In this document: positions 48,235-59,751 of the stretch, in pieces
Position numbering within the stretch: the stretch's first letter is position 1
Layout of the letters: each line of letters begins with the position of its first letter
Assembly (NCBI GenBank): GCA_026874595.1
Contig: CM049320.1
Span: 3,475,464-3,539,463 of the forward strand
Length of the DNA stretch: 64,000 nucleotides
DNA from: Sipunculus nudus
Taxonomy: Eukaryota > Annelida > Sipuncula > Golfingiida > Sipunculidae
Reading direction: 5' to 3'
Notes under the pieces: generated by a model
Databases searched by the model: none
Told to the model about the DNA's origin: nothing
What the model saw: the letters and a program-made list of their open reading frames with translations, nothing else
Translations under genes and position numbers: made by a program

Positions 48235-48345
48235 ACAAATATCTAATGGATTCTTCACTGGTCCATTCCTGAGGTGCCGGGAAAATTTCATGGGATTCTG
48301 TTCATGATTGAGCGATTTATTTTGTGAATAATCATACTTACACAG
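48235..48345 (+). repeat. Dispersed repeat fragment, relatives at 50,640 and 63,940
   Basis: Shares TCTAATGG/CTTCACTGG.CCATTCC and AAAATTTCATG.GATT with 50,690-50,750. Confidence 0.5.
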
Positions 48346-48434
48346 GAACGAGCATTTACGCCTACTTGTTTAAATGGAAACTTATTTAATTTACGTCGAT
48401 TGGTATATATATTGTAACAGTTATATTAACTAAT

Positions 48435-48612
48435 ACCAGACACCTTCCTTGGCACAGATGCATTATAACGTTCACTATGGAGGTGGGGGAAACCGAAGGA
48501 TCAGGAGAAAACTACCGATGGGCCTCTACAACCCACTCTCATAGCCATGTTGGTAATCGAACCCATCAGAGCGGGATGAGTTTGTGACCACTCGGCTGTC
48601 AAGGCTCCAGTA
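48435..48612 (-). mobile_element. tRNA-derived SINE
   Basis: Minus-strand A box (CAGCCGAGTGGTCAC, 48,585-48,599) and B box (GGTTCGATTACC, 48,552-48,563). The body has GTTTTCTCCTGATCCTTCGG and TTTCCCCCACC, a module common in invertebrate SINEs. The head resembles Leu/Ser tRNAs but cannot fold as a complete tRNA. Confidence 0.7.
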
Positions 48613-48779
48613 ATATAATAATAATTTGAAATTTCACTCAGGGTGTGCAGATCTCCGCCTAGGTAGATTATTCCCCACATGGCATTGTCAGAAATGTGTG
48701 ATAAAAACAGCAGAACGATCACAGAACGTGATAGGATACTGACACTGAGCGCCACCTAGTGCCAAGAAAGTGAACAGGG

Positions 48780-49640
48780 CAGCTCATTACACAATCCAGC
48801 GTCGCCCAAGACCAACCGAACCGAATCCAGGGGTGGTTGATTTAAATCATTGATTAGACCGGTTTGACAGAAAAGCTTGCAATCTTGTGTTTATAAACAA
48901 AACGTAGGCTGGCAAAAGCATAAGTTTTTGATTAAAGCTACTTTAGAATTTTAGGTAACTGATGCCACAGACTGTGGCTTATGTTTATCATGGATCAATT
49001 TTCTGTTTTTTTTTTTTTTTTGGGGGGGGGGGGGGGAGAGATGAGGAATAAGCTCCAAGTACTTTATAATGTTGATCATTGCTGCTCTTCCGCATATTTT
49101 TAGTTGATAAAAATTCTAATATTTGTCTACACCTGTACAAAAAGTCTCTCCTTATTTTGAGTACCCGAGTCTGTAGAATAATTTAAACTGTTCATTTTTT
49201 TTTAATTTTGGCCTTCATCTAAGAACTTGTTATTGCGTTATAAATAAATGAATTTAAATCTTATTCATTAACTTTGTAAGCCATATGAATAGTAAAGATT
49301 ATATGGGTTTGCTAATTATAAATCCAGATTAAGAATATGATGTGGATGTATATGCACTTTCATAAAAATAAAAAAAGTTATTCATCCCATAAAAAATATC
49401 ATTTTATTTTAAAGATGTTTATGTTTTTTTCATATCTGCATAATAAACAGTTTAAATATTAAAGCTTATTTAAATGGAAACATTTGAATCAGTGTATAAA
49501 ATCATAAAAATTGATTTAAATCAAATAAATCTGATTTAAAACAAAATAATCCTATTTTTTAATTTATTATTAACATCATCATAATTATTTATCCATTTTA
49601 CAAACTGTTTTAACGGTCCTTTTGTAAACTCTACGTCTGT
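48780..49640. other. AT-rich flank, no gene recognised
   Basis: Includes T/G homopolymers at 49,003-49,036. Confidence 0.4.
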
Positions 49641-49654
49641 TCCGTTTTACTTAC

Positions 49655-49990
49655 CTGTGACGGTTACAATTGCAACCAAACACCTCTGCATCATGTAGAC
49701 AACTCGAAATATTTTCAGACCAAATAATTTTACACTCATTTATACCAGATGAAACCGTAATCACTCCAAGGTACGGTCAGCTGTACTCAACCCTGTTGAT
49801 GCACGTGTGGCCGGTTGACCTGAACTGTTTAATTATCATCTTAGAAAGATGCCCAGTAGATTGGACTAACACTGTCAGAGCGACTTTAATTTGGTGATTT
49901 CTTTGAAGTGTGGCAGCAGGTTGACATCTTAATTGTCTGTGAAGTTGATCATTATTCCATATGGTTCTTGAAGATGCCGCTTGCATGAGT
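49655..49990 (-). pseudogene. Splice-bordered exon with one in-frame TGA
   Basis: Acceptor TTACATTTCAG and donor GTAAGTAAAAC are both strong. One frame is open across all 336 bp except for a single TGA after RVEYS. It contains NHQIKVALTVLVQSTGH and GINECKIIWSENISSCLHDA. Several Cys residues suggest an extracellular domain; I do not recognise the family. It could be a decayed exon, a polymorphic stop or a base error. Confidence 0.45.
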
Positions 49991-50599
49991 CTGAAATGTA
50001 ATAATTAATCATAACTGACATTACTGACATATAAATTATCTAAAATAATTCAAGTAGGCCCAGCAGGCAGTCCAAAACAAACCCCTACGGAGTCGTACAG
50101 TCACGTATCTAGCCTCATCGCCGCCCGGGGCGGTCTTAGAAATTGCCACCCCTTTTGTTAAACATTACAAAATTGGACAACATATAGAAAGATATCACGT
50201 CAAATTTCCTTGTTATAGGCTTTTAGTTGAAAACGACACAATTATATGGATGAATTCATCAGCAGGAGAATTCCTACGCTACACATTAAAGCACAGTCAT
50301 CTCTTTGCTAATGTTAATCAAAAGATCGCTCTAACTTCAAACAAGCATATTTCATTATAGGGTACACAAAAAAAAATTGACAACGCAGTATACACATATA
50401 ATTGGGTCCCTTAATTTTTCACGTAAACACGATTTATGTTTAGCTTAAACTCAACACAGCTACGATAAAATAGTCTTAATGTCACAAGAGGTGGATGGAG
50501 CGGGAACAAAGTGGGAGCAAAATTCGACATGTTATTTAATAAGAGTAGATGCTCCCCAACCCGTGTTTGCATTCATTTATACGGCCCATATTCCCTGGT

Positions 50600-50810
50600 T
50601 CAATCGTTCATAAGTCACTCTACATTTGTAAGTATTCCTTGGTGACGTTCCTGGATCCGGGTAATGTGCCGGATCGGACCACAATCTAATCGGTACTTCA
50701 CTGGGCCATTCCCGAAATGCTCTGAAAATTTCATGAGATTACATTCATGGTTCCGTGAGTAATGTGAGCAAACGCACACACACACAAACACACGCAAGGG
50801 AATGAACACA
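50600..50810 (-). repeat. Dispersed repeat, relatives at 48,235 and 63,880-63,995
   Basis: On the minus strand it shares TCCGGCACATTACCCGGATC and CACAAATGTAGAGTGACTT-type words with the copy at the window's right end (ACGTCCCTGAATCCG, GTGTGCCGAATC). No element class assigned. Confidence 0.55.
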
Positions 50811-51920
50811 TATCCTCCTGACTGAGGCAGTACTCGTCATGAAATACATCGTGGCCGTTGAACCTAGGGATGAACCGAACAATGGCATCCCATGTAATCA
50901 ATAACCTCTTTAGGCATAGCCAGGGACTGCTTCTCTTGGCGAAGCAGCACCGGACACATGACGGAACACCACAACGAGACCCCACATGACCGAACCTATT
51001 AGTGAAACAAATGTCCAAGGTGGTTTGGGGCAATAAGTATCTGATTTCTTCTCTGAGAAAGAATTTTACATATATGCACACAACATTTCTGTAAGGTAAC
51101 AAGCTTATGCCGACATTTTCCAGCAATCGCAAGGATAACTTCCTGCGATATTACATAGGTGATTTCTCCACATTTTCTGTTCTTGACCGAAACTCTTCAT
51201 GGACAGAAAATTTCATATAGCTTTTAAAAACGTTAAGAAAAATTGTTAATCATGCGGAATCATTAGACCTTTCAAATTATTTTTCCAATGCAATATAATA
51301 TTAGGTATATTGTTTTGCTTATTTGTAAGAGTTTCCAATGGTTTATGAAGAATAAAATGTCTTCTGATTGCTAATGTGATCAAAAACAATAAGGAGATCT
51401 CATTAAAATACTGAAATAACATTTCTCATTTCAAGCTTGCAATGCAACAATAAATAGTTTATGAATTGTTTTAATTATCTGTCTTTATCTCGGTTTGAGT
51501 TCTTAACTTTTATTTTGGCGATTTTCTTTGAAATTTTAAATAAGAAATTTTGCTCCCTAGAATTTCTGCCAATGCTCGATCACGTTTTATTTATTTTTAT
51601 TATTTTAATCCCGCCTCTTTAGAGTCTTCAGAGACAGTCATAATAAACATGAATATGTTTCAGGTAATGTGAATGTATTGGAAATTAATTCAATTAGTGC
51701 TTAGAGCATTTGTGAGCAATAGCCATGATGCGTCGTCTGTCTGTCAATTAACATTAGTAGCTTTTCCATTGCAGACATTCCAAAAATTATACTCTCGAAC
51801 TGTTCTCCGTAAAAGTGTGAAATGGACCAAATATGGACCCCACACATGGCGGAGGCTTGCATCTCTTAGAATGCAGATTTCGAGTGTTACACGTAAAATT
51901 CCTTGTGTGTATCATTTTTA
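50811..51920. other. No gene recognised
   Basis: A 133-codon minus frame (50,731-51,132) and a 131-codon plus frame (51,673-52,068) overlap repeats and lack splice or domain support. Confidence 0.4.
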
Positions 51921-51922
51921 TA

Positions 51923-52319
51923 CAGCAGATCCTCGAATATCCGCACAGTTTAGGGGGGAAGGGGGGGGGGGGAAGGTTGACATAAAATGTTTTCGGAAAT
52001 TTGAGGTTACGGTTATGCGAGCTTCACCATTGTTTCCAGCAAGGTTCCTACATGCTAATTGTAGCTAATCCTATATTACTGCCAGTTACATTATGTCATA
52101 AGAACATTTTGTCTCAATATTTTTTTTATATAAAAAGGGTGACTATTTAAAATTATTGTTTTCCACGGTATAATAGTCTGTAATTTGAAAAAAATATATA
52201 TTTTCCGTATTTCGTATTTATATCTTCCTGAAAATATAAGTAAACTTCGGTTCCTCGATTTACATTTCGGAATAACGAATTTTCGGGGAAAAAAGATACA
52301 GAAATTCGAGGTTCTACTG
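51923..52319. mobile_element. pogo/Tigger-like MITE, copy 2
   Basis: 397 bp, flanked by TA on both sides. Left end CAGCAGATCCTCGAATATCC, right end GAAATTCGAGGTTCTACTG. TA target and CAGTAGAACCTCG-type ends are typical of pogo/Tigger (Tc1-mariner). No transposase. Confidence 0.8.
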
Positions 52320-52696
52320 TACTTAAGATTCATATAACCCAGGCGTGCAATGACAGACGCCAGAAGGCTATGGGGCTCTACATCTGTCTCAAATGACCAG
52401 TTCTCCCCACCCCCTCCCCCCTTGTTGTCGCAAGTCCGGGGCCCTAACCATTATACCAACACGCTCCACAAGAGAGCCAAGGTAATTAATTCATTTTGCA
52501 TGTATCGAGTCATTGTGCTAGACAGATTTTGTCCTACCTAACAATCCGCGCTTTGTTCAGCATTTACGGACATGCACCACTCACAGAGCGTCACTTAAAC
52601 ATGACGTTACTTTATAATATATTTATGACAATGTTACCCCCGGGACGGGATTTCTGGATGAGCAGATGTTACGGAAGATTTGACACCCCAGATACC

Positions 52697-52915
52697 GGGA
52701 CAGATCCAGAATTATGGTAAAGGGTGGCCAAGACGACTTAATAGAATACACGGAAAAGATCATTAGGACCGAAAAAGCCTAGGCTCCAAGTTGCACAAAA
52801 AAATGTTTGAATTTTTAAATCGGTTGCGTCGGTAAATAAGGGTTGGTCCAGACCCTAAAATCACCCCCCCCCCCCCCACCAAATATCCACCACTTCTGGA
52901 TGCGCTACTGGATAC
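52697..52915. mobile_element. Degenerate GGATCCG-ended MITE
   Basis: Left ACAGATCCAGAATTATGG, right ACTTCTGGATGCGCTACTG, with a C run between. Weak relative of 46,031-46,237. Confidence 0.4.
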
Positions 52916-52975
52916 TGCTGCAATAAGCAGCCTGTTCCGTTTTCACATTCATATAAAATAAAAGGACTCACCAAG

Positions 52976-53057
52976 ATGTCCGCGGTCAGCAAGAGGACTG
53001 CCATTCTACTTGTTCAGTGCTTGGGAATACAGGGTTCATCTGGTATGAAGAATAAAG
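52976..53057 (+). CDS. Possible first coding exon (signal-like) of the 57-59 kb gene
   Basis: ATG followed by 27 codons with a modestly hydrophobic run (TAILLVQCLGI), ending in phase 1 at GTAAACATGG. The phase fits the next exon at 57,094. Evidence is limited to phase, donor and signal-like character, and the intron would be ~4 kb. Confidence 0.35.
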
Positions 53058-53559
53058 GTAAACATGGATATATATATACCTTATAGTTAATTTATATGCA
53101 ATAAGAAACAGGTTAAAGATTAAACCAGGTAATGTGTAAAAATTAGCGGTCACACATTTTAATTTCTTTTTATTCATACAAAAACTCAGAATACAGCACA
53201 TATATATCACACTATTAATACATGACATGCATGGACATGCATTTTAGCACCATCAACAACAACAAGCACAAAAAGAAACAGGATCCAATATATCATATCA
53301 GACACTGTAGCAAAACTAAAATGAATATAAACTATAGAATTCTTATTAATTTTAATTATTCTCTGAAGACTTGTTAAGTCTCCTACCCATGCACTTCCAC
53401 GAATTTGGCGCCAAGTCACCACAAACTGAGACCATAATAATTCATAGGGAAGTCTTGGGGTGTCGTACATTATATATTGAGCTTTCGGGAATGTTCCTCG
53501 CAATATCGTGCGCACATAGAATTCGTGGCGCTATTTTTGTAATATTAAAAAATTAAAGC

Positions 53560-53890
53560 TGTGTCGTCACTAGTCGTAGCGAGGTCGTAACAGTTTCTTG
53601 GAAAGTCTCGTAATAATCCTCATAATTTGTGGTCATTCTTGACATGAAACTGGGTCAAGAGTAATCACGACCATGACACGACTTCAACACGACTACAATA
53701 CGAATACAAGAAATACCGCGCAAGAAAGAGCCACGAACATTAAACGTCTGTCGAATAAAAAAACGTAGACATCAACGTTACAGTTAATATCGATCTGTGG
53801 TCCGAGTGGCCGTTCATAACACAGAAATTCGAGTCGGATGTCCGAGCCAAAAGTAGACCTTCGTGCAGTCCGAGTCATTCGGTGAAATAG
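53560..53890. repeat. GTCGTG/GTCCGAG-rich dispersed repeat
   Basis: Words such as TCGTAGCGAGGTCGTAA and ACACGACTTCAACACGAC recur in diverged form at 55,190-55,320. Intronic if the 52,976 exon is real. Confidence 0.4.
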
Positions 53891-54139
53891 TCCGAATAAA
53901 AAAAATATGTTAGTTTTTTCTTTCAGAAACAGGTTCAGATTCTAACATTGAATAACCGTTCGTGGTTTTTATGAAGTTTTCATTTAATTAATTTCCATTC
54001 CAAAATATCTTAATATACATTTAACAGCCTCCCTGTGATAAACAGTACCACTGGCGTAATCAATTTGACATTATCTGCTTGGGTATACTCCCTTGGTACA
54101 TTTATCTTTGTTATATAAAGAAAATTGAAGGGGCCCAAT

Positions 54140-54545
54140 CACCTATCTGACCTTTATAAACTACAGGTAATCCTTGGAGCTTTTATCAAAAACAGGGCAG
54201 GAAACATGGATACCTCTGCACATAAGGCTGCTTTTTTTGTTTATATCAACGTGTTTATAATATTCGGGAGCCCGCAAAAATAATCTAAACATATTCAACA
54301 AGGGCATCTGGCACAAGTCTGATACGCCAGAGCTTTGCAAATGTCATTTTGCATCAAGTGACCCTTCTACCTCCGCGTATATGCAACCTACCACATTATG
54401 TTGCATGTTTTTTCCCGTTTGTCAATATTGCTGTGTTTACAAACGTGTTGTTGATAAACAAAATCATACATCTTTCACGGAGGCCTCATAAGAAATTTTA
54501 ACAACAAAAATTACCATTAGATCACTAAAATATGCACAGAGGAAG
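54140..54545 (-). repeat. Dispersed repeat, inverted copy of 11,380-11,800
   Basis: Carries the reverse complement of the partner's blocks in reverse order: CTTGGAGCTTTTAT, ATGCAACCTACCA, CCCGTTTGTCAA, GCTGTGTTTACAAAC, TTTCACGGAGGC, ATTACCATTAGATCA. Confidence 0.7.
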
Positions 54546-55569
54546 CCAGTAAGCACACATTCTTTTTCAAATAGTAGTTGGTTGGCCACCTTTAAGTTTT
54601 CTTTATTTGTAACATATTTAAAAAAAACGAGGAAAAAGCTTTTATACAGTTATCGAACTATGTAATTTGTTATAAAGGAAGATGCGTTTCGTGGATATTT
54701 TGGTCGTCTGTCTTGAATTAAGAAATATAAGCCATTCTTGCCACCATAAAAAGGAGTCGCAAATGTCTTATGGTTTCCTTTCATTAATATATGTTCTTTG
54801 TTTTTATATTTAATAGCTATATAGGCCTATCACATATATATCTTTCAATCCAGCAACGTAAATCTGTCAGTCTAGGACTCATTTCTAACCTTTTGTTATA
54901 TTCTGATAATATGTCGTACGTGTCAGTCGTCATTTTTTTTGTTTTCAATGGGCTTAAGATACTTTCGGTCTGACAGCGAGTTGATTCAAAATCCCAGTCA
55001 TTTACTTACGAGTGCAAACTTGAAACAGTTCTGTAAATTACGCAGGATTTCTCACTGGTCTGTCACTTTTCAAGGTCAGGACAGTCGCGGCCAGCATTAG
55101 AGTTTCTTCCTCCTTCAGGACAGCTCTGACAATAATGTTTGATTACAGACCAGGATACAAGATAAAAAATAACCACGTGATTTATACGGTCATTGCGTAG
55201 CAGTATTGGATATTCGTAAGGGCGTCGTGCAGTATTCGTAGCCTTGTCGTGGAAAATCGTGGAGATATCATACCAACTTCTTGGACGTCGTAACCGAGTC
55301 GTGGTCATCCTTAAAAGGCATCGTGGCACTTTCCTAGCATGTCGCTCTGGCACTGTACTCCTACGGCATTACCCTCGTAAAAGAACTGTTTCACCCCACA
55401 GGCCGATCGGTCAAGAATCGCTATGATTTCAACATCGTGGCGATTCGGCGTCAAATACATGAAAGTGGGAACGGGGCTTTGATAATTTCAAATTTTTTTC
55501 TGTGAAATGAGGTCCTAGTATTCTCTTTTGTTTTTGGAAGAACCCATAACAAAACAGAATGCTAGGACT

Positions 55570-55745
55570 TCATTTCACCTGGAGATCTCGGACCCTTTTA
55601 CATCTCGGCCAATACGAAGTCGAACCATTTCAGATCGGACCAAAACGATATCGGACCACAGGGCCGACGATCTTAACCACTTTGAAAATGGCTACTTCGC
55701 TCTCGGACCACTTTGTGATCAGGCTACTACGATCGCGGACCACTG
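55570..55745 (+). repeat. Inverted-repeat arm, GGAGATCTCGGAC type (left)
   Basis: GGAGATCTCGGACCCTTTTA, then CATCTCGGCCAATACGAAGT. The mirror image lies at 56,780-56,945. Confidence 0.65.
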
Positions 55746-55943
55746 TTACATACATATTCAAATAATGTCCTGCCTGCTTAAACTGTTATGAAAAAAAAAC
55801 CGAGTTTATGTTAACAATACACATCGGGAATATTGAACTAATTACGACGACCCACACTTCATTATAGCAATATAATTTCGTCTGAGCGCTATTCAGATGT
55901 TAAAAATTCCACTTGGACAAGTTTTACATATAACATAGCTGAG

Positions 55944-55978
<35 letters not shown>
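55944..55978. repeat. (AT)n microsatellite
   Basis: TATATA run with one interruption. Confidence 0.9.
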
Positions 55979-56779
55979 GTTCACTCAGAAAACCGATTTC
56001 ACTGGACATACATACACATATTATATTATGTTAATTTGTGTGAAACACATGGCACCATATTTCATATTTTAACTCAAAGAACTGACTATGTTAATTGGAA
56101 TTTAATACATACATGTAAAATGAGTTATGAAAACCGAAATATCACCAAACAAACTAACACATTAATCACAGTGTCATCGTATTCGGTCCAAGAATTTCAA
56201 TTCAAGGTATAATTTCCATTGGTGTTGAAAAAATCTACATAAACCAAAAATGCATAATTCAGCATGTGCAATGCAAAGTATCGGAACAGGTGTATTGCTA
56301 TAACATATCTACAAATCAACTACTGTACTAGATAATATTACAAATAATATCACAGAGTGGAAAACATTATAATAAATTATAAATAAAGTCAGCTAAAGAG
56401 TAGCAATAAATATATTTACACTTATTTTACTCGCACAAAATTTGACTTTGATCTTGATGAGTTAACAAGAAGCTCCGGCTTTCTTAATCAATGAAAGCGG
56501 GATATTACGTGTCCCTGTTCAATCTTTCATTGGTCGAATCTTCCATTCATTCAATCTTTCATTCAATCTTTCGTTATTTATCACACACACTCGGATACTA
56601 CATGACCAAATGCACAAATTTTAGAATTACATTTATATATTAATCATGATTAAGACGATAATCAGCGAATGATTAATGATGGAGAGAAAGAGGCAATAGT
56701 TATGTGTGGAGTAAGCAAGGCTTTTCTTGTTTTAACAATTAGCTTTAACATGGTTTAAAAACAGAACATATTTACATTT

Positions 56780-56945
56780 CACAACGCCATGTCGGATCCA
56801 ATCGAAGTCTGAACAGGTCCGATATAGTGGCCCATGATGGTACGGAATGTGGTGCGAGATTGTCGACACAATGGTTCGTGATTGTACTAAGTGGTCCGAC
56901 TTCGTGTGGGCCGAGATGTAAAAGGTCCGAGATCTCCATAAAGCG
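56780..56945 (-). repeat. Inverted-repeat arm, GGAGATCTCGGAC type (right)
   Basis: Reverse complement reads GGAGATCTCGGACCTTTTAC, then ATCTCGGCCCACACGAAGTC, matching 55,570-55,632. Either two opposed copies of a repeat or the long arms of one ~1.4-kb element. Confidence 0.65.
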
Positions 56946-57093
56946 GTTCTTCGGTATCATATATATGGTAAGTAAAGGTTTGAGGAAGAAATAAATAATG
57001 ATGTGTTTTTGAAAATAAAAAAAATATGACAGATTCAACATGATACCATAATGGAGTAACTGTTATGACCTTTATATACGATCTCTGTTACAG

Positions 57094-57320
57094 TCGCCTT
57101 CACGACGGGTTCGGCCGCTGTCACTTTACCAACTGTACAAATGCATTACCTGAACATCCACCATGCCGTCACAGTAACTGCGCCCGGCACCTTGGTGGCC
57201 TGGGAGTTCGTTGCCATGAAGACAGGGACGATAATTTTTGGTTTGTGGGAGTATCTCGGTCACAATGAATACCTTCTGCATAACAAAACATATATAACCG
57301 TTACAAAACTAGGAAAACAG
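57094..57320 (+). CDS. Exon of a probable secreted/extracellular protein (part 1 of domain)
   Basis: Acceptor ATCTCTGTTACAG and donor CAG|GTAATCC border 227 bp that are open in one frame: AFTTGSAAVTLPT, VTVTAPGTLVAWEFVAMKTG, TIIFGLWEYLGHNEYLL and YITVTKLGKQ. The pattern G-x-L-x-x-W-E-F...I-x-F-x-x-W, then a 'Y-x-x-x-x-x-x-Y-I-T-V-T-x-x-G-x-Q' strand, looks like a beta-sandwich seen in many invertebrate extracellular proteins, though I cannot name it. It ends in phase 0 and continues in the exon at 57,624. Confidence 0.75.
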
Positions 57321-57623
57321 GTAATCCTTTTTTATAATAAAGCTGAATAAAGTATTTATTATTTGTTCACCGTACACATGATATCATATAATTGATAATA
57401 AACATTTCTGATACCTTGCATGATCAGTATATGTTGCATGATATTAATATATAATAGGCAAATAAATGTTAGCGTCTACGATAATTGAATTGAAATCAAA
57501 TTATATTCTGATTTAAAAATGAACGAATTTTCAACGAAAACATTTCAACGACGATTTCCATGTGCAGGCTAATTTCGAGAAAAAGGAAATTTTGTTTGTA
57601 TTTTTTATCGCTTCCTGGTCAAG

Positions 57624-57867
57624 GTTTTTACCATACCCGAAGACGAGAGATATCAGGCTCTTGTTGGTCACGTGGTCGGCGTCCACAGCTTGGATCACCT
57701 GGGTGGAAGCATCGTTCCCATGACGACGAATGATTGCTGTGGTCTTCAAATAGGAATGACCCATGCGTACCAAATGTTTGACTCTGAAATACCAGTTGGA
57801 TATCTCCTCAGTTACAACCCCCTATATCATGAAAGAACGATAGCTGTTCTGCTACATATTGAACAAG
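57624..57867 (+). CDS. Exon of the same gene (part 2 of domain)
   Basis: Starts after CTGGTCAAG in phase 0 with VFTIPEDERYQALVGHVVGV, which continues the previous exon's strand pattern. It then reads HSLDHLGGSIVPMTTNDCCG, and ends LLHIEQ in phase 1 before GTTGACAT. A Cys-Cys pair and lack of charged clusters fit an extracellular fold. The next intron contains an inverted pearl-like element. Confidence 0.75.
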
Positions 57868-57887
57868 GTTGACATTTATTTTCGTCG

Positions 57888-58520
57888 TTTTTAGCTAAGT
57901 TGACCGTTAGTCATTTTAGCGCCCGGAAAGTCATATTGGCACAAATCGTTTCTGCCAGGCCTATAATCTTCTAACGCAACATCCAGGGAGTTTCTCGGCA
58001 AATCTCCTTGGAAACATAAAATTAGGTCATGATGACCTATATTGTGCGACCTATGGACCGAAAACACGATTTTGATCAATTGTACCCATAAGGCCTAGCA
58101 TTTTCAAATGTAAGATTCTGGTAGGTTTTTGGCAAATATCCTTGGAAACATGAAATTAGGTCATTGTGATCTACATTTTGCAACCTATTGGAAAAAGATG
58201 TCTTATTAGCGTCCATGATTATAAGATGGACACACATCGTATCTGTAGTAATCTTCTAACGCAACATCCACTTAGGTTCTGGAAAAATCTCCTTTGAAAC
58301 TTGAAACTAGGTCATGGTGACCTAATAAGCTATCTTCTTTGAGCTTTGGGCTACAAAATATGCATCTGAACACCTAGACAGACATGGTACAAATTTTATA
58401 TTTTTCATTGAAACTTCGATTGTAAAATCCAGGGAGGTCCTTGGCAAGTCACCCTTGAATCTTTACACTAAGTCACTTAATTCAGCTCAGCGAAATGGCC
58501 CATGAACCACTTGTAAAGTA
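57888..58520 (-). repeat. Pearl/Helentron-like element, inverted, in an intron
   Basis: Reading the minus strand, it starts near 58,520 with CATGGGCCATTTCGCTGAGC and ends at 57,888 with TTAGCTAAAAACG. Inside are ~150-bp units with perfect AGGTCA-NNN-TGACCT palindromes at 58,024 and 58,309. Same family as 5,721-7,203. Confidence 0.7.
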
Positions 58521-58891
58521 TAAATGTAATAACTTTAAATGTAATTTTGATCGTTCTTGCAAATAGGTTTATTTTCAGTTAACGATTTGTTTAAAAAATT
58601 ACATATGCTCATAATTATTCGCTACATTTAAAGGACATTTTCTCTGTGATAAATAATTATGATTATAAACATTTTTTATTCATGTTTACTCATTCATGAT
58701 TCTCATGTTACCATACATCAATATATTTCGAGCATTATTATAATCCTTTAGAACGTTAAATTGCATTCCAAGAACCACATAACCAGGAAGAATTTGCATA
58801 CACAAACCGGACTCCTGTATGACGTAGTTTCCTGTTTAATGTAACATAAATGTTTTCAGTGTGATGTATTCTCTTTGGAAACGAATTTCAG

Positions 58892-59277
58892 AACCGATCA
58901 TTGAGATGACGTCAGGGGATCCCCGTGTTCTTGCAGACGACACTCCAGGTTCCTGTATCCAGATCCCGCCTGGTCCTCCTGGAATGTTAAAAGCTCGTCT
59001 GGATTACCAGTTTCCGCTTCCGGATCTGCGTGTAAACGTTACGCTAAGAAATGGCGGATGTGAACAGGTGTACGTGTATATACCTCGTAAAACCGGTGTC
59101 AGTGAAAAAGACAAACTTCACCAGCTTTGCAACAAAGAACCTGACGTGGTCGGAATCAATACCTTATGCAGGTTTTCCTGTCTATCAGGCGCTGACAAAT
59201 CAAGCTCTGAGATCAACGTTCGTATCCATCAACTCTCTAGAATGACGGCAAGCCTTTGTTTAATTGAGATCGATTAA
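58892..59277 (+). CDS. Last exon of the secreted-protein gene
   Basis: The acceptor ACGAATTTCAG gives G|AA, restoring phase 1 from the previous exon. The frame runs to TAA at 59,277: EPIIEMTSGDPRVLADDTPG, then LKARLDYQFPLPDLRVNVTL, CEQVYVYIPRKTGVS and CRFSCLSGADKSSSEINVRI. An N-glycosylation site (NVT) and five or more Cys suit secretion. AATAAA lies at ~59,511. An earlier AG at 58,858 does not keep frame. No transmembrane segment is visible, so the product is probably secreted. Confidence 0.7.
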
Positions 59278-59599
59278 AAGTAAATTTGTCCGTAATTAAT
59301 CGGTAATTGTTCAGTTTTGAGGCGTATCAACAGCACTAGATGTTGACCTAATCCTTTTATTGTTTTTCACTGACTGCATAGCATGCCGTTCGAAAATGTA
59401 AAACGGGTATTAAACAATAACTCCTGTTTTACCGGCAAATGGCGCATCTCATGGCAAAGACTACTCACTCTGTTACATTTATAGAATATTGTGCACATGA
59501 ACATGATCTTAATAAATGGGTGTGAGTAACTGTTTTTATGAAACATGTGTTATTGAATCGTGCAATGGTTGTGTTTTACCCATGTCAGTAGTACCAGGA

Positions 59600-59751
59600 C
59601 AGGGGCGGAATCGGGATTTAGGAAAAGGGAGGCTCCAACCCAGGAGGACTGATGAATAACCTAAAAAAGGTCACCAGGTCCGGAAGGGGCTTCGTATAAA
59701 AAAGGGGGGTTGCCCCTGGACCCCCCCCCCCCCCTCATCAATCCGCTCCTG
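59600..59751. mobile_element. MITE with CAGGGGCGGA inverted ends
   Basis: Left CAGGGGCGGAATCGGGATTT, right TCAATCCGCTCCTG. G/C runs inside; family of 46,031-46,237. Confidence 0.65.

Noticed and set aside
49655-49990. CUB domain in the splice-bordered exon
   Set aside because: Cys spacing and the expected aromatic/acidic residues do not line up convincingly, so no family was assigned.
50731-51132. 133-codon minus-strand frame
   Set aside because: Overlaps a dispersed repeat and a CA-rich tract; no domain or splice support.
51673-52068. 131-codon plus-strand frame
   Set aside because: Runs into the pogo-like MITE and a poly-G tract.
52430-52480. tRNA-like A box on the minus strand (GTTGGTATAATGG)
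   Set aside because: No acceptable B box at the right distance; the expected position is a poly-C/G tract.
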